Source: JAZOXB01 sp040096185
GTDB lineage: Bacteria; Bacillota; Clostridia; Oscillospirales; Oscillospiraceae
DNA: 28,252 nucleotides
NCBI RefSeq assembly: GCF_040096185.1
Contig: NZ_JBBMFF010000229.1
Location: forward strand, 1 to 28,252
Reading direction: 5' to 3'
The translations under genes were made by a program, and so were the position numbers. Positions 7,120-14,256 of this stretch are shown piece by piece; position 1 is the stretch's first letter; every line of letters begins with the position of its first letter. The notes beneath the pieces were generated by a model, which saw nothing but the letters and a program-made list of their open reading frames with translations, was not told the DNA's origin and searched no databases.

Positions 7120-8108
7120 CGCTTCAGCTCCGTAAACGTGCAGTCCGTCAGCAGGGGGGCCGCTCCCTCCGTGGCGTAGATCATGCCGTCCTCCGTGATG
7201 AAAACGGCCTCGAAATCGGACGAAGCACGCCAGAATTCCGTTGCCCGCTCCAGCCCCATGACGAACAGGGCCGTGGAAAGCCCGTCTGCCAGCGTGCCGC
7301 TGTCCGCGAGGATCGTCACGGAGCGCAGGCCGTTCTGCACCGGCCTGCCGGTCTGCGGGTCGAGAATGTGATGGTAGCGGACGCCGTCCTGCTCAAAATA
7401 GCGCTGATAGTCGCCCGAGGTCACAAGGGCCTTCGAGCCGGTAAAGCGCACGACGGCGATCGCGCTCGACGGGTCGTTCGGGTCGGCAATGCCGACCTGC
7501 CATGCCGTGCCGTCCGGCTTGCTGTCGACGGTCTGCACATTGCCGCCGAGCGAGAGCATGGCGGCCTGCGCCCCGGTCTCCTCCAGCTGATGCGCGCACC
7601 GCTCTGCCGCATATCCCTTGGCGATGCCGCCGAGGTCGACGCTGCAGCCCGCATCGAGGGCAGCCACCGCGCCGTTCAGCTGCAGATGCTGCGGGCCGGT
7701 GTGCGCGAGCGCTCCGGTCAGCTCGGCCTCCGTCGGGACATGATATTTCCCGGAGGGGAAGCCCCAGAGGCAGACAAGGGGATAGACTGTCGGGTCAAAG
7801 GCTCCGCCCGTGCGCGTGGCGCAATCCAGCGCCTGCTGCAGGAGGTCTGCGGTCTGCGGCTGCAGCTCCGCCGTGCCGTCCCGGTTCAGGCGGGCGATGT
7901 CGCTGTCCTCTGACGTGGCGGAAAGCAGGGCTTCGAGCGAACGGAGCGTGTCCTCCGTCTGCGTGACAAGGACCTCATCGCCCCAGATGCGCAGGCTCAT
8001 CAGCGTGTCCATGGCAAAAAGCTGTGCCTCATGCGCCTCCGGCTGCTTTGGGCCGCAGCCCGTCAGGACCAATGCTGCCAGAAGTACGGCAGCGAACCAT
8101 TTTTTCAA
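7116..8108 (-). CDS. apbE: FAD:protein FMN transferase (ApbE), lipoprotein
   Basis: ApbE covalently attaches FMN from FAD to Thr/Ser of redox proteins outside the cytoplasm. The 330-residue product starts with KKWFAAVLLAALVLTGC, a lipoprotein signal with lipobox LTGC. Family motifs are AMDTLMSLRIWG, the FDPTVYPL region, VDLGGIAKGYAAER, SLGGNV, TSGDYQRYF, YHHILDPQTGRP, and ADGLSTALFVMG (metal site). I chose the TTG at 8108: GAGGTG lies directly upstream at good spacing, and the alternative in-frame ATG at 8135 falls inside the -10 box of the gene's own promoter, so it would not be transcribed. No obvious flavinylated target protein with an FMN-binding domain is present in the window. Confidence 0.92.
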   Translation of the reverse strand: MKKWFAAVLLAALVLTGCGPKQPEAHEAQLFAMDTLMSLRIWGDEVLVTQTEDTLRSLEALLSATSEDSDIARLNRDGTAELQPQTADLLQQALDCATRTGGAFDPTVYPLVCLWGFPSGKYHVPTEAELTGALAHTGPQHLQLNGAVAALDAGCSVDLGGIAKGYAAERCAHQLEETGAQAAMLSLGGNVQTVDSKPDGTAWQVGIADPNDPSSAIAVVRFTGSKALVTSGDYQRYFEQDGVRYHHILDPQTGRPVQNGLRSVTILADSGTLADGLSTALFVMGLERATEFWRASSDFEAVFITEDGMIYATEGAAPLLTDCTFTELKR

Positions 8109-8133
8109 GGGGATCACCTCATTTTCCGGGATC

Positions 8134-8162
8134 ATTATATCAAAAAAGAGAAATTTTCTCAA
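8134..8162 (-). promoter_or_regulatory. Sigma-A promoter of apbE
   Basis: On the minus strand TTGAGA (8162-8157) and TATAAT (8139-8134) are separated by 17 bases. Predicted transcription start is near 8127, about 20 bases before the TTG start. The -35 box is only 7 bases from the -35 box of the divergent rplU promoter. Confidence 0.85.
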
Positions 8163-8169
8163 ATAGTAT

Positions 8170-8198
8170 TTGACATTTTCCTGCCGGGATGGTATGAT
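8170..8198 (+). promoter_or_regulatory. Sigma-A promoter of rplU operon
   Basis: TTGACA (8170-8175) and TATGAT (8193-8198) with 17-base spacing, close to consensus. Followed by an 80-base leader. Confidence 0.88.
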
Positions 8199-8204
8199 AA
8201 ACAG

Positions 8205-8284
8205 GCCGCATCGAAGAGGTACAAGCTTGAGGTATGCCCTCACGCCTCCAGAGCGAGACTACAAAAAGGTAGGTGCAAACAAAC
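8205..8284 (+). ncRNA. 5' leader of rplU, candidate L21 leader
   Basis: Firmicutes rplU mRNAs carry a structured leader (Rfam L21_leader) thought to be bound by L21 for autoregulation. Here the leader between the promoter and the ATG contains nested complementary GAGG/CCTC elements: outer 8216-8219 with 8245-8248 and inner 8229-8232 with 8238-8241. The position and size fit the known leader, but I have not aligned it to the family model. Confidence 0.5.
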
Positions 8285-8596
8285 ATGCAGGCAGTTATCG
8301 TTACCGGTGGCAAGCAGTACAGCGTCAAGGAGGGCGACGTGATCTACGTCGAGAAGCTCAATGCTGAGGCTGACGCAACCGTAACCTTCGATCAGGTCCT
8401 GGCAGTCGTGGACGGCGAGAACTCTAAGTTCGGTGCTCCCGTGGTGGCAGGCGCTTCTGTCGAAGCCAAGGTGCTGAAGAACGGCAAGGCCAAGAAGGTC
8501 GTCGTCTTCAAGTATCGCCCGAAGAAGGACTCCAAGTCCATCCGCGGCCACAGACAGCCGTACACCAAGGTGCAGATCGAAAAGATCTCCGTGTAA
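8285..8596 (+). CDS. rplU: 50S ribosomal protein L21
   Basis: L21 binds 23S rRNA in the large subunit. The 103 residues are the standard length, with the typical start QAVIVTGGKQYSV, the KFGAPVVAGASVEAKVL core and the basic end FKYRPKKDSKSIRGHRQPYTK. The ATG at 8285 sits 11 bases after GGTAGG. An in-frame GTG at 8273 would add four residues and overlap the ribosome binding site. It is the first gene of rplU-prp-rpmA, the usual Firmicutes order, and its stop overlaps the prp start by one base (TAATG). Confidence 0.97.
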   Translation: MQAVIVTGGKQYSVKEGDVIYVEKLNAEADATVTFDQVLAVVDGENSKFGAPVVAGASVEAKVLKNGKAKKVVVFKYRPKKDSKSIRGHRQPYTKVQIEKISV

Positions 8597-8919
8597 TGAC
8601 TAAGGTAGAGATCTTCAATCACGACGGCAGGATCCATGGATTCTCCGTGTCCGGGCACAGCGGCTATGCCGAAGAGGGCAGCGACATCGTGTGCGCAGCC
8701 GTTTCCGCAGCCGTGACCTTCGCCGAGTGCACGATCAACGACGTGCTGGGCAATCATGCCAATACGAAGGTGAAGGAAGAAGAGCCCCGGATCACCCTCA
8801 CCCTTCCCGCAGCCTGCGACGACGAAGACGCCGTGCAGGCCGTGCTGACCGGCTTTTTGCTGACGGTCTGCTCCCTGCGGGACAATTATCCTGAGTATAT
8901 CGAAGTTATGGAGGTGTAA
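8596..8919 (+). CDS. prp: Ribosomal-processing cysteine protease Prp
   Basis: Prp removes the N-terminal extension of L27 in Firmicutes and related phyla before ribosome assembly. The 107-residue protein shows the catalytic dyad in the family motif GHSGYAEEGSDIVCAAVSA, with H21 and C33. It lies between rplU and rpmA as expected, and its target extension is present in the next gene. Also known as YsxB. The start at 8596 overlaps the rplU stop, so translation is coupled. Confidence 0.95.
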   Translation: MTKVEIFNHDGRIHGFSVSGHSGYAEEGSDIVCAAVSAAVTFAECTINDVLGNHANTKVKEEEPRITLTLPAACDDEDAVQAVLTGFLLTVCSLRDNYPEYIEVMEV

Positions 8920-8922
8920 CAA

Positions 8923-9204
8923 ATGCTGAAAATCGGTTTTCAGTTCTTCGCTCATAAGAAGGGCGGCGGTTCCACCAAGAACGGCCGTGATTCCGAGTCC
9001 AAGAGACTGGGCGTGAAGCGCGCGGACGGTCAGTTCGTCCTCGCGGGCAACATTCTGGTTCGCCAGAGAGGCACGCACATCCATCCGGGCGTCAATGTCG
9101 GTATCGGCAGCGACGACACCCTGTTTGCTCTGGTTGACGGCCACGTCAAGTTCGAGCGCAAGGGCAAGGATCGCAAGCAGTGCTCCGTCTACGCGGAACA
9201 GTAA
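8923..9204 (+). CDS. rpmA: 50S ribosomal protein L27 with Prp-cleaved extension
   Basis: L27 lies near the peptidyl-transferase centre of the ribosome, with its N-terminus reaching towards it. The 93-residue precursor begins MLKIGFQFFAHKKGGGS; the Firmicutes extension is residues 1-9 and cleavage by Prp is expected between F9 and A10, giving the AHKKGGGS N-terminus. The rest (NGRDSESKRLGVKRADGQ and RGTHIHPGVNVG segments) is typical. GGAGGTG lies just upstream, overlapping the prp stop. Confidence 0.97.
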   Translation: MLKIGFQFFAHKKGGGSTKNGRDSESKRLGVKRADGQFVLAGNILVRQRGTHIHPGVNVGIGSDDTLFALVDGHVKFERKGKDRKQCSVYAEQ

Positions 9205-9216
9205 GACGCAATACGG

Positions 9217-9253
9217 AATCCCGGACATAGGCGCTCTATGTTCGGGATTTTTT
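9217..9253 (+). terminator. Intrinsic terminator after rpmA
   Basis: A 14-bp stem (9217-9230 with 9236-9249, one G-T pair), 5-base loop and six T at 9248-9253. obgE follows 38 bases later with no clear promoter between them, so obgE may depend on readthrough. Confidence 0.9.
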
Positions 9254-9290
9254 ATGGCAGCAATCCGCACAGCCCGGAAGGAGGATCGCG

Positions 9291-10565
9291 ATGTTTATTG
9301 ATAAAGTCAAGATTACGGTGAAGGCAGGCAACGGCGGCAATGGTGCCGTTGCCTTCCACCGCGAAAAATATGTCGCCGCGGGCGGCCCGGATGGCGGCGA
9401 CGGCGGCAAGGGCGGCAATATCGTCCTGCGCGTGAACGACAACCTCTCCACGCTGATGGACTTCCGCTACAAGCGCAAATATGCTGCGGCACTCGGTCAG
9501 GACGGGCAGGGCGCGCGCTGCTCCGGCAAGCGCGGCGAGGACCTCGTCATTCAGGTCCCGCGCGGTACGGTCGTGCGCGATGCCGCAACGAACGAGATCA
9601 TCAAGGATATGTCCGACGATGCGGACTTTATCCTCTGCAAGGGCGGCCGCGGTGGCTGGGGCAACAAGCATTTTGCCACGCCGACCCGTCAGGTGCCGCG
9701 CTTTGCCAAGGCCGGCCTTCCCGGCGAGGAGCACGAGGTCGTGCTGGAACTGAAGCTGCTGGCAGATGTCGGCCTTGTCGGCTTCCCGAATGTCGGCAAG
9801 TCCACGCTGCTGTCCGTCACGTCCAATGCCCGCCCGAAGATCGCAAACTACCACTTCACCACGCTGTACCCGAATCTCGGCGTCATCTATGTGGATGAGG
9901 GCGTGTCGTTCGTCATGGCCGATATCCCCGGTATTATCGAGGGTGCGGCCGAGGGCGCGGGCCTTGGCCACGATTTCCTGCGGCACATCGACCGCTGCCG
10001 CCTGCTCGTGCACATCGTCGACGTCTCCGGCAGTGAGGACCGCGACCCGATCGAGGACTTCGAGAAGATCAACGCCGAGCTGCGCGATTATTCGCCGGAG
10101 CTGGCCGAGCGGCCCATGATCGTCGCGGCAAACAAGTGCGACCTCATCCCGGAGGGCAGCGACAATCTCGAGCGTCTGCGTGCCTACGTCACGGAGCGCG
10201 GCTACCCGTTCTATGAGATCTCGGCCGCCACGACGCAGGGCACGAAGCAGCTCATGCGCGTCATTGCCGGCCGTCTGCGCGAGCTTCCGCCCGTGACGGT
10301 CTATGAGCCGGAGTATGTTAAACCGCTGGCCGAGGCGGGCGAGGCCGACGCCCTGTCCATCGAGCATATGGATGACCTGTGGGTCGTGTCCGGCAAGTGG
10401 ATGCAGCAGCTCATCGCCGATATCAACTTTGCGGATTACGAGTCGCGCATGTACTTCGACCGCCAGCTCCGCAAAAGCGGCCTGTTCGACCGGCTGGAGG
10501 AAATGGGCATCGAGGACGGCGACACGGTCAGCATCTACGACTTTGAATTTGAGTACGAGCGATAA
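9291..10565 (+). CDS. obgE: GTPase Obg (ribosome assembly, stress control)
   Basis: Obg is a large-subunit assembly GTPase linked to stress responses and sporulation. The 424 residues show all three domains: the glycine-rich Obg fold (about 1-158, with GGPDGGDGGKGGN), the GTPase (G1 GFPNVGKST from residue 164, G3 DIPG, G4 NKCD), and a C-terminal OCT domain (about 340-424), which is present in Firmicutes versions and ends in a DFEFEYE segment. RBS AAGGAGG lies before the ATG. It sits directly after rplU-prp-rpmA, the common order, but behind a strong terminator. Confidence 0.96.
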   Translation: MFIDKVKITVKAGNGGNGAVAFHREKYVAAGGPDGGDGGKGGNIVLRVNDNLSTLMDFRYKRKYAAALGQDGQGARCSGKRGEDLVIQVPRGTVVRDAATNEIIKDMSDDADFILCKGGRGGWGNKHFATPTRQVPRFAKAGLPGEEHEVVLELKLLADVGLVGFPNVGKSTLLSVTSNARPKIANYHFTTLYPNLGVIYVDEGVSFVMADIPGIIEGAAEGAGLGHDFLRHIDRCRLLVHIVDVSGSEDRDPIEDFEKINAELRDYSPELAERPMIVAANKCDLIPEGSDNLERLRAYVTERGYPFYEISAATTQGTKQLMRVIAGRLRELPPVTVYEPEYVKPLAEAGEADALSIEHMDDLWVVSGKWMQQLIADINFADYESRMYFDRQLRKSGLFDRLEEMGIEDGDTVSIYDFEFEYER

Positions 10566-10704
10566 TTATTGTAGGTTTGTCAAACATATTGTACAGCGAA
10601 CTCAATAGGAGAAAGCCAGTGTTGGTGTCTCATGGGCAAGTTGTTGGCACGGTGAGGGAAAGGCTTGCTGTCTGGCATGATATATGCTATACTTGAACCG
10701 CGCG

Positions 10705-10740
10705 AAAAAAATTCGGGGCTTTTCGCCCCGAATTTTTTTT
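10705..10740. terminator. Bidirectional terminator between obgE and the MATE gene
   Basis: A 15-bp perfect stem (10705-10719 with 10725-10739) with A-run on one flank and T-run on the other, so it works on both strands. It separates the convergent obgE and MATE genes. Confidence 0.92.
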
Positions 10741-10747
10741 GTTGAGT

Positions 10748-12109
10748 TTACTCTGCATGCCCGCGGATATGGTGCCGGTAAAATGCTGCGAGGAACGGCA
10801 TGGAGATCACGAAGGTCAGAAGGTCTGCCACGGGCTGGCTCATCTCCACACCGGCGCAATGCAGCCACAGCGGCAGGAGCAGCACGGCCGGAAGGAAGAA
10901 AATGCCCTGCCTGCAGCTTGCCAGGAACGTCGCGGCCGTGCGGTAGCCGAGGCACTGATAGAGCTGATTGACGAACGTCGAGACGGCCAGCAGCGGCAGA
11001 ACGATGCAGGAGAAGCGCAGCGTCTCCGCACCGATGCGTACGACCTCCGCGTCGCTGCAGAACCACCACAGGATCGGCCGCGCGAAAATGGCCATGACGA
11101 TGGCGCAGACCGTGCAGAGCACCGTGCCGACGAGGGAAGAGAACCAGAACGCCTGCCATGCGCGGCGGCGCTTTCCGGCGCTGTAGTTATAGCCTGCAAC
11201 GGGCTGGAAGCCCTGCCCGATACCGATGACGAGATTGCGAACGAAGACATAGAGCTTGTTCGCGATCGTGATGGCCGAGACGGCCGCGTCGCCATAGAGG
11301 ACGGCCTGCATATTGAGCACGGCCGAGGCCACGCTGCCGAGGCCCTGCCGGCAGACAGTCGGGAGACCCGTCGAGAAAATAAGCCAGTAATCACAGAAAT
11401 GACGACTTACGCTGCGCAGGCGCAGCCGGACGATGGAGCGGCCCGTCAGGAAGAACAGCAGCAGAATCACAAAGCTCACGGCCTGACTGACGGCTGTGGC
11501 CAGCGCTGCGCCGCCTGCGCCCATGTCCAGCGTGAAGATGAACAGGGGATCGAGCGCAATATTCAGCACGCCGCCCAGTCCTAGCCCCCACATGGCGAGC
11601 GTCGATTCGCCCTCGGCGCGGAGCGTGTTGTTCAGCACGAACGACGCACAGCTGACCGGCGCGACGAGCAGGATCCAGCGGGCGTAGGGGACGGCATAGG
11701 GAAGCATGGTGTCTGTGCATTTCAGCGCGCGCAGGATCGGCTTCAACCCGGCAAGACAGCCCCAGTCGACGACCGCACCCGCGAGAATGGCGGCCACAAA
11801 GGCGCTGACGGCGTAGCGCTCGGCCGCGTCGTCGTCCTTTTCACCGAGCTTGCGGCTGATGAGGCTGCCTGCGCCCATGCCGAGTCCGTAGCCGACGGCC
11901 TGCAGAATGGCCATGAGCGTGTAGACCATGCCGACTGCAGCCGATGCTGATTTGTTGATTTGGGAGACGAAATAGGTATCAGCTGTGTTGTAAATAACCG
12001 TAACGAGCATGCTGATGGTAGTCGGGATCGCCAACGAGCTGACGAGCTGCGGGATCGGCGTGCCGATCATCTTCTCATATTGCTCCGCACTGTTCGGAAC
12101 ATGAGCCAT
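10748..12109 (-). CDS. MATE family efflux transporter
   Basis: A 453-residue polytopic membrane protein of the multidrug and toxin extrusion family, which exports cationic compounds using Na+ or H+ gradients. The N-terminal segment (MIGTPIPQLVSSLAIPTTISMLV split over the first helix) followed by YNTADTYFVSQINKSASAAVG is the standard MATE opening, and a similar pattern recurs after the midpoint (YGDAAVSAITIANKLYVFV, IGQGFQPVAGYNYSAGK). About 12 helices are expected. RBS GGAGGG lies upstream of the ATG. Substrate unknown. It stands alone between two terminators. Confidence 0.93.
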   Translation of the reverse strand: MAHVPNSAEQYEKMIGTPIPQLVSSLAIPTTISMLVTVIYNTADTYFVSQINKSASAAVGMVYTLMAILQAVGYGLGMGAGSLISRKLGEKDDDAAERYAVSAFVAAILAGAVVDWGCLAGLKPILRALKCTDTMLPYAVPYARWILLVAPVSCASFVLNNTLRAEGESTLAMWGLGLGGVLNIALDPLFIFTLDMGAGGAALATAVSQAVSFVILLLFFLTGRSIVRLRLRSVSRHFCDYWLIFSTGLPTVCRQGLGSVASAVLNMQAVLYGDAAVSAITIANKLYVFVRNLVIGIGQGFQPVAGYNYSAGKRRRAWQAFWFSSLVGTVLCTVCAIVMAIFARPILWWFCSDAEVVRIGAETLRFSCIVLPLLAVSTFVNQLYQCLGYRTAATFLASCRQGIFFLPAVLLLPLWLHCAGVEMSQPVADLLTFVISMPFLAAFYRHHIRGHAE

Positions 12110-12135
12110 TCAGAATCCCTCCGACATTTTCTTTT

Positions 12136-12164
12136 ATTCTATCATATTCCGGCGCGATTTTCCA
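12136..12164 (-). promoter_or_regulatory. Probable promoter of the MATE gene
   Basis: On the minus strand TGGAAA (12164-12159) and TAGAAT (12141-12136) with 17-base spacing, 27 bases before the ATG. Confidence 0.55.
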
Positions 12165-12180
12165 GAGGAGGAATCCGATA

Positions 12181-12697
12181 ATGAAGTTCCCGAAGCTCAG
12201 GCACGCAGGCCTGTGCAATATCCTGATCTTTCTCCCGGCGCTGTTCCTGTTTTTGCCATCGGCTTCAATATCCCGCTGGCAAACTGGGGCGCGCCGAAGT
12301 GGGTCCTTGCCCTGAATTTCCTGCTTGGCTGCGCGGTCTCGCTCGGCTATCTCATTCTGGGGGCGTTTCCGCTCCTGTGCGCCGATCAGTTTTTTTTCCT
12401 GCTGCGGGAGTGGAAGCGTTCCAGCCTGGAATACCGCACTGGCCGGGCGAGATCAGAATGGGCGAGTATGCGCTCTACTGCGGCCTCGGCGACCGGGTGG
12501 CTGTGCTGACGTATACGAAGCAGGAGGGGAAAAAGCACCTCCTGCTCGAAAAGGACCTTGCTGCCTACGGAACGAGCGGCAAGAGCAGAACCCGCAGGCG
12601 CAGGATCACCCCGGAGGAGCAGAAAAGCTGCCGCGCCCGGCTTGAAAGCTGGCTCGTCGCCGAGGGCTATCGTTTTGAAGCGGAGACGGAGAAATGA
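12181..12697 (+). pseudogene. Frameshifted gene for a small membrane protein of unknown function
   Basis: A start codon at 12181 has a good GAGGAGG site nine bases upstream. The first frame encodes a basic start and a hydrophobic helix (GLCNILIFLPALFLF) but then runs to a stop at about 12313. Continuing in the next frame after the T-run at 12250-12254 gives IPLANWGAPKWVLALNF and LLGCAVSLGYLILGAFPLL, a second hydrophobic stretch, ending REWKR. A second shift near 12419 then leads to PGEIRMGEYALYCGLGD and a soluble basic tail ending at 12697. Adding one T at each place restores a single frame of about 172 residues. I do not recognise the family. The two shifts are either true inactivation or base-calling errors; the intact RBS and the clean C-terminal frame make either plausible. 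Confidence 0.7.
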
Positions 12698-12713
12698 TCT
12701 GATGACACAAAAT

Positions 12714-12749
12714 GCGGGCGCTGCTTTTGGCAGCGCCCGCGCAGTTTTT
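12714..12749. terminator. Terminator between the frameshifted gene and the oad operon
   Basis: An 11-bp perfect GC stem (12714-12724 with 12730-12740), with GCAGTTTTT on the plus side and ATTTTG on the minus side. It lies between convergent units and probably serves both. Confidence 0.85.
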
Positions 12750-12930
12750 ATTTGGGATCCTTACTGCGGAATATGCGGTTGAGCAAATAGACGCAGAGCA
12801 TGATGACGAGGATCACAATGAAAATGGAACCCCAGCCGGCGCCCATCAGGCGCAGGGATTCCTGCCATGTGGCAGGACGGTCCGGGATCGACTGTTCCGC
12901 AACGGCGGTGAGGATCGGCAGCAGCTGCAT
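12748..12930 (-). CDS. OadG-like small subunit of a Na+-pumping decarboxylase
   Basis: A 60-residue single-span membrane protein: an N-terminal outside segment, one helix (GSIFIVILVIMLCVYLL) and a short basic tail (NRIFRSKDPK). Size, topology and position directly behind oadB match the gamma/delta subunit (OadG family) that anchors the carboxyltransferase subunit to the beta subunit. The ATG at 12930 is chosen over that at 12936 because the GGAGG at 12938-12942 is only one base from the latter and seven from the former. The usual long proline-rich, zinc-binding C-terminal tail of OadG is absent, so the call relies on context. Confidence 0.6.
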   Translation of the reverse strand: MQLLPILTAVAEQSIPDRPATWQESLRLMGAGWGSIFIVILVIMLCVYLLNRIFRSKDPK

Positions 12931-12942
12931 GGTCATTCCTCC

Positions 12943-14058
12943 TTACCCAATGGTGTAGACAAGGCTCATGATCAGGCCGCCCGCGATGACGGACGCGATC
13001 TGGCCCGAAACATTGACGCCGACGGTGTGCATGAGCAGGAAATTTTGCGGGTCCTCCTTCAGGCCCATCTTGTGGATGACGCGGGAGGACATCGGGAAGG
13101 CCGAGATACCGGCCGCACCGATCATGGGATTGATCTTCCTGCCCTTCGGCAGGAACAGGTTCAGGAACTTGGCCACCAGAACACCGCCCGCCGTGTCGAA
13201 GATGAAGGCCACGAGGCCGAGGCCCATGATGAGCAGCGTCTGCGGCTTCAGGAACTGCACCGCGTGCATGTTGAACGCGATGGAGATGCCGAGGAAGATC
13301 GTGATAAGGTTCGCCAGCACCTTCTGCGCCGTCTCGGACAGCGAGTTCAACACGCCGCACTCGCGAATCAGGTTGCCGAACATCAGGAAGCCGACGAGCG
13401 CGACTGCCTTCGGGGCAAAGATGCCCGTGATGATCGTGATGACGATGGGGAAGAGAATGCGTGTTGTTTTGGAGATCTGCTTCGGCTCATACGGCATGCG
13501 GATGAGTCGCTCCTTCTTCGTTGTCAGCAGGCGGATGACGGGCGGCTGGACGATGGGGACCAGCGCCATATAGGAATAGGCAGCGACAGTGATCGCACCG
13601 ATGTAGCCGCTCTGCAGGGCGTTTGCCACGACAATGGATGTTGGGCCGTCCGCCGCGCCGATGATGGCGATGGAGGCGGCGTCGCGGATGTCAAAGCCGC
13701 AGAGGCTCGCAACGAAAAATGTGAAAAATATGCCAAACTGCGCCGCCGCGCCGAAGATCATCAGCTTGGGGTTCGACAGCAGCGGACCGAAATCGATCAT
13801 TGCACCGATGCCGATGAAGAGAACAAGGGGGAACAGCTCATTTGCGATGCCCTTTTCATACAGCAGGTGCAGAATTTCGAGGTCCGCGCCCGGCAGATTC
13901 ATCAGGATCGCGCCGAAGCCGATCGGCAGCAGCAGCGAGGGCTCCATATCCTTGGCGATGGCGAGATAGATGAGCACCGCGCCGATGAGCCACATGACGA
14001 TGAGCTTCCAGCCGTCTCCCTGCAGCAGGGACTGCGCATTTTCCAACAGAACTTCCAA
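12943..14058 (-). CDS. oadB: Sodium ion-translocating decarboxylase subunit beta
   Basis: The beta subunit (OadB/MmdB/GcdB) couples decarboxylation of carboxybiotin to outward Na+ transport. The 371-residue polytopic protein carries the family landmarks: FIGIGAMIDFGPLL, IIGAADGPTSIVVAN (with the conserved sodium-site Asp), NMHAVQFLKPQTL, FDTAGGVLVAKF, and the C-terminal MHTVGVNVSGQIASVIAGG. I chose the TTG at 14058 because GGGAGG lies seven bases upstream; there is no ATG in a suitable place. The stop is followed after 12 bases by the OadG-like gene. The carboxyltransferase alpha subunit and the biotin carrier are not in the window, so the substrate (oxaloacetate, methylmalonyl-CoA or glutaconyl-CoA) is open. 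Confidence 0.92.
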   Translation of the reverse strand: MEVLLENAQSLLQGDGWKLIVMWLIGAVLIYLAIAKDMEPSLLLPIGFGAILMNLPGADLEILHLLYEKGIANELFPLVLFIGIGAMIDFGPLLSNPKLMIFGAAAQFGIFFTFFVASLCGFDIRDAASIAIIGAADGPTSIVVANALQSGYIGAITVAAYSYMALVPIVQPPVIRLLTTKKERLIRMPYEPKQISKTTRILFPIVITIITGIFAPKAVALVGFLMFGNLIRECGVLNSLSETAQKVLANLITIFLGISIAFNMHAVQFLKPQTLLIMGLGLVAFIFDTAGGVLVAKFLNLFLPKGRKINPMIGAAGISAFPMSSRVIHKMGLKEDPQNFLLMHTVGVNVSGQIASVIAGGLIMSLVYTIG

Positions 14059-14092
14059 ATACGTTGCCTCCCTTTGGCAGTATAATAACACA

Positions 14093-14121
14093 ATTATAAT
14101 CGAACGTCCCGGCAGATGCAA
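14093..14121 (-). promoter_or_regulatory. Sigma-A promoter of oadB
   Basis: On the minus strand TTGCAT (14121-14116) and TATAAT (14098-14093) with 17-base spacing, 35 bases before the TTG start. A second A/T-rich TATACT lies just downstream but has no matching -35 box. Confidence 0.75.
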
Positions 14122-14190
14122 GAGGATAGAATGTTAAATCTATGTAAAGTACACAAAATTTCCGCAGGGCTGGTAGGCGGACCGTTCCTG

Positions 14191-14199
14191 TGATACAAT
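14191..14199 (+). promoter_or_regulatory. Extended -10 promoter of the two-component operon
   Basis: TGA followed by TACAAT (14194-14199) forms an extended -10. The -35 region is poor (TGGTAG). The response regulator starts about 58 bases downstream. Confidence 0.5.
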
Positions 14200-14256
14200 A
14201 TAGATACAAGGCAGATGCAAACTATCCTCAGGAAATGCTTTTTGGGAGGAAAAATC

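Noticed and set aside
8169..8284. A riboswitch or T-box before rplU
   Set aside because: No T-box sequence or riboswitch core seen; the position and the GAGG/CCTC pairing fit an L21 leader better.
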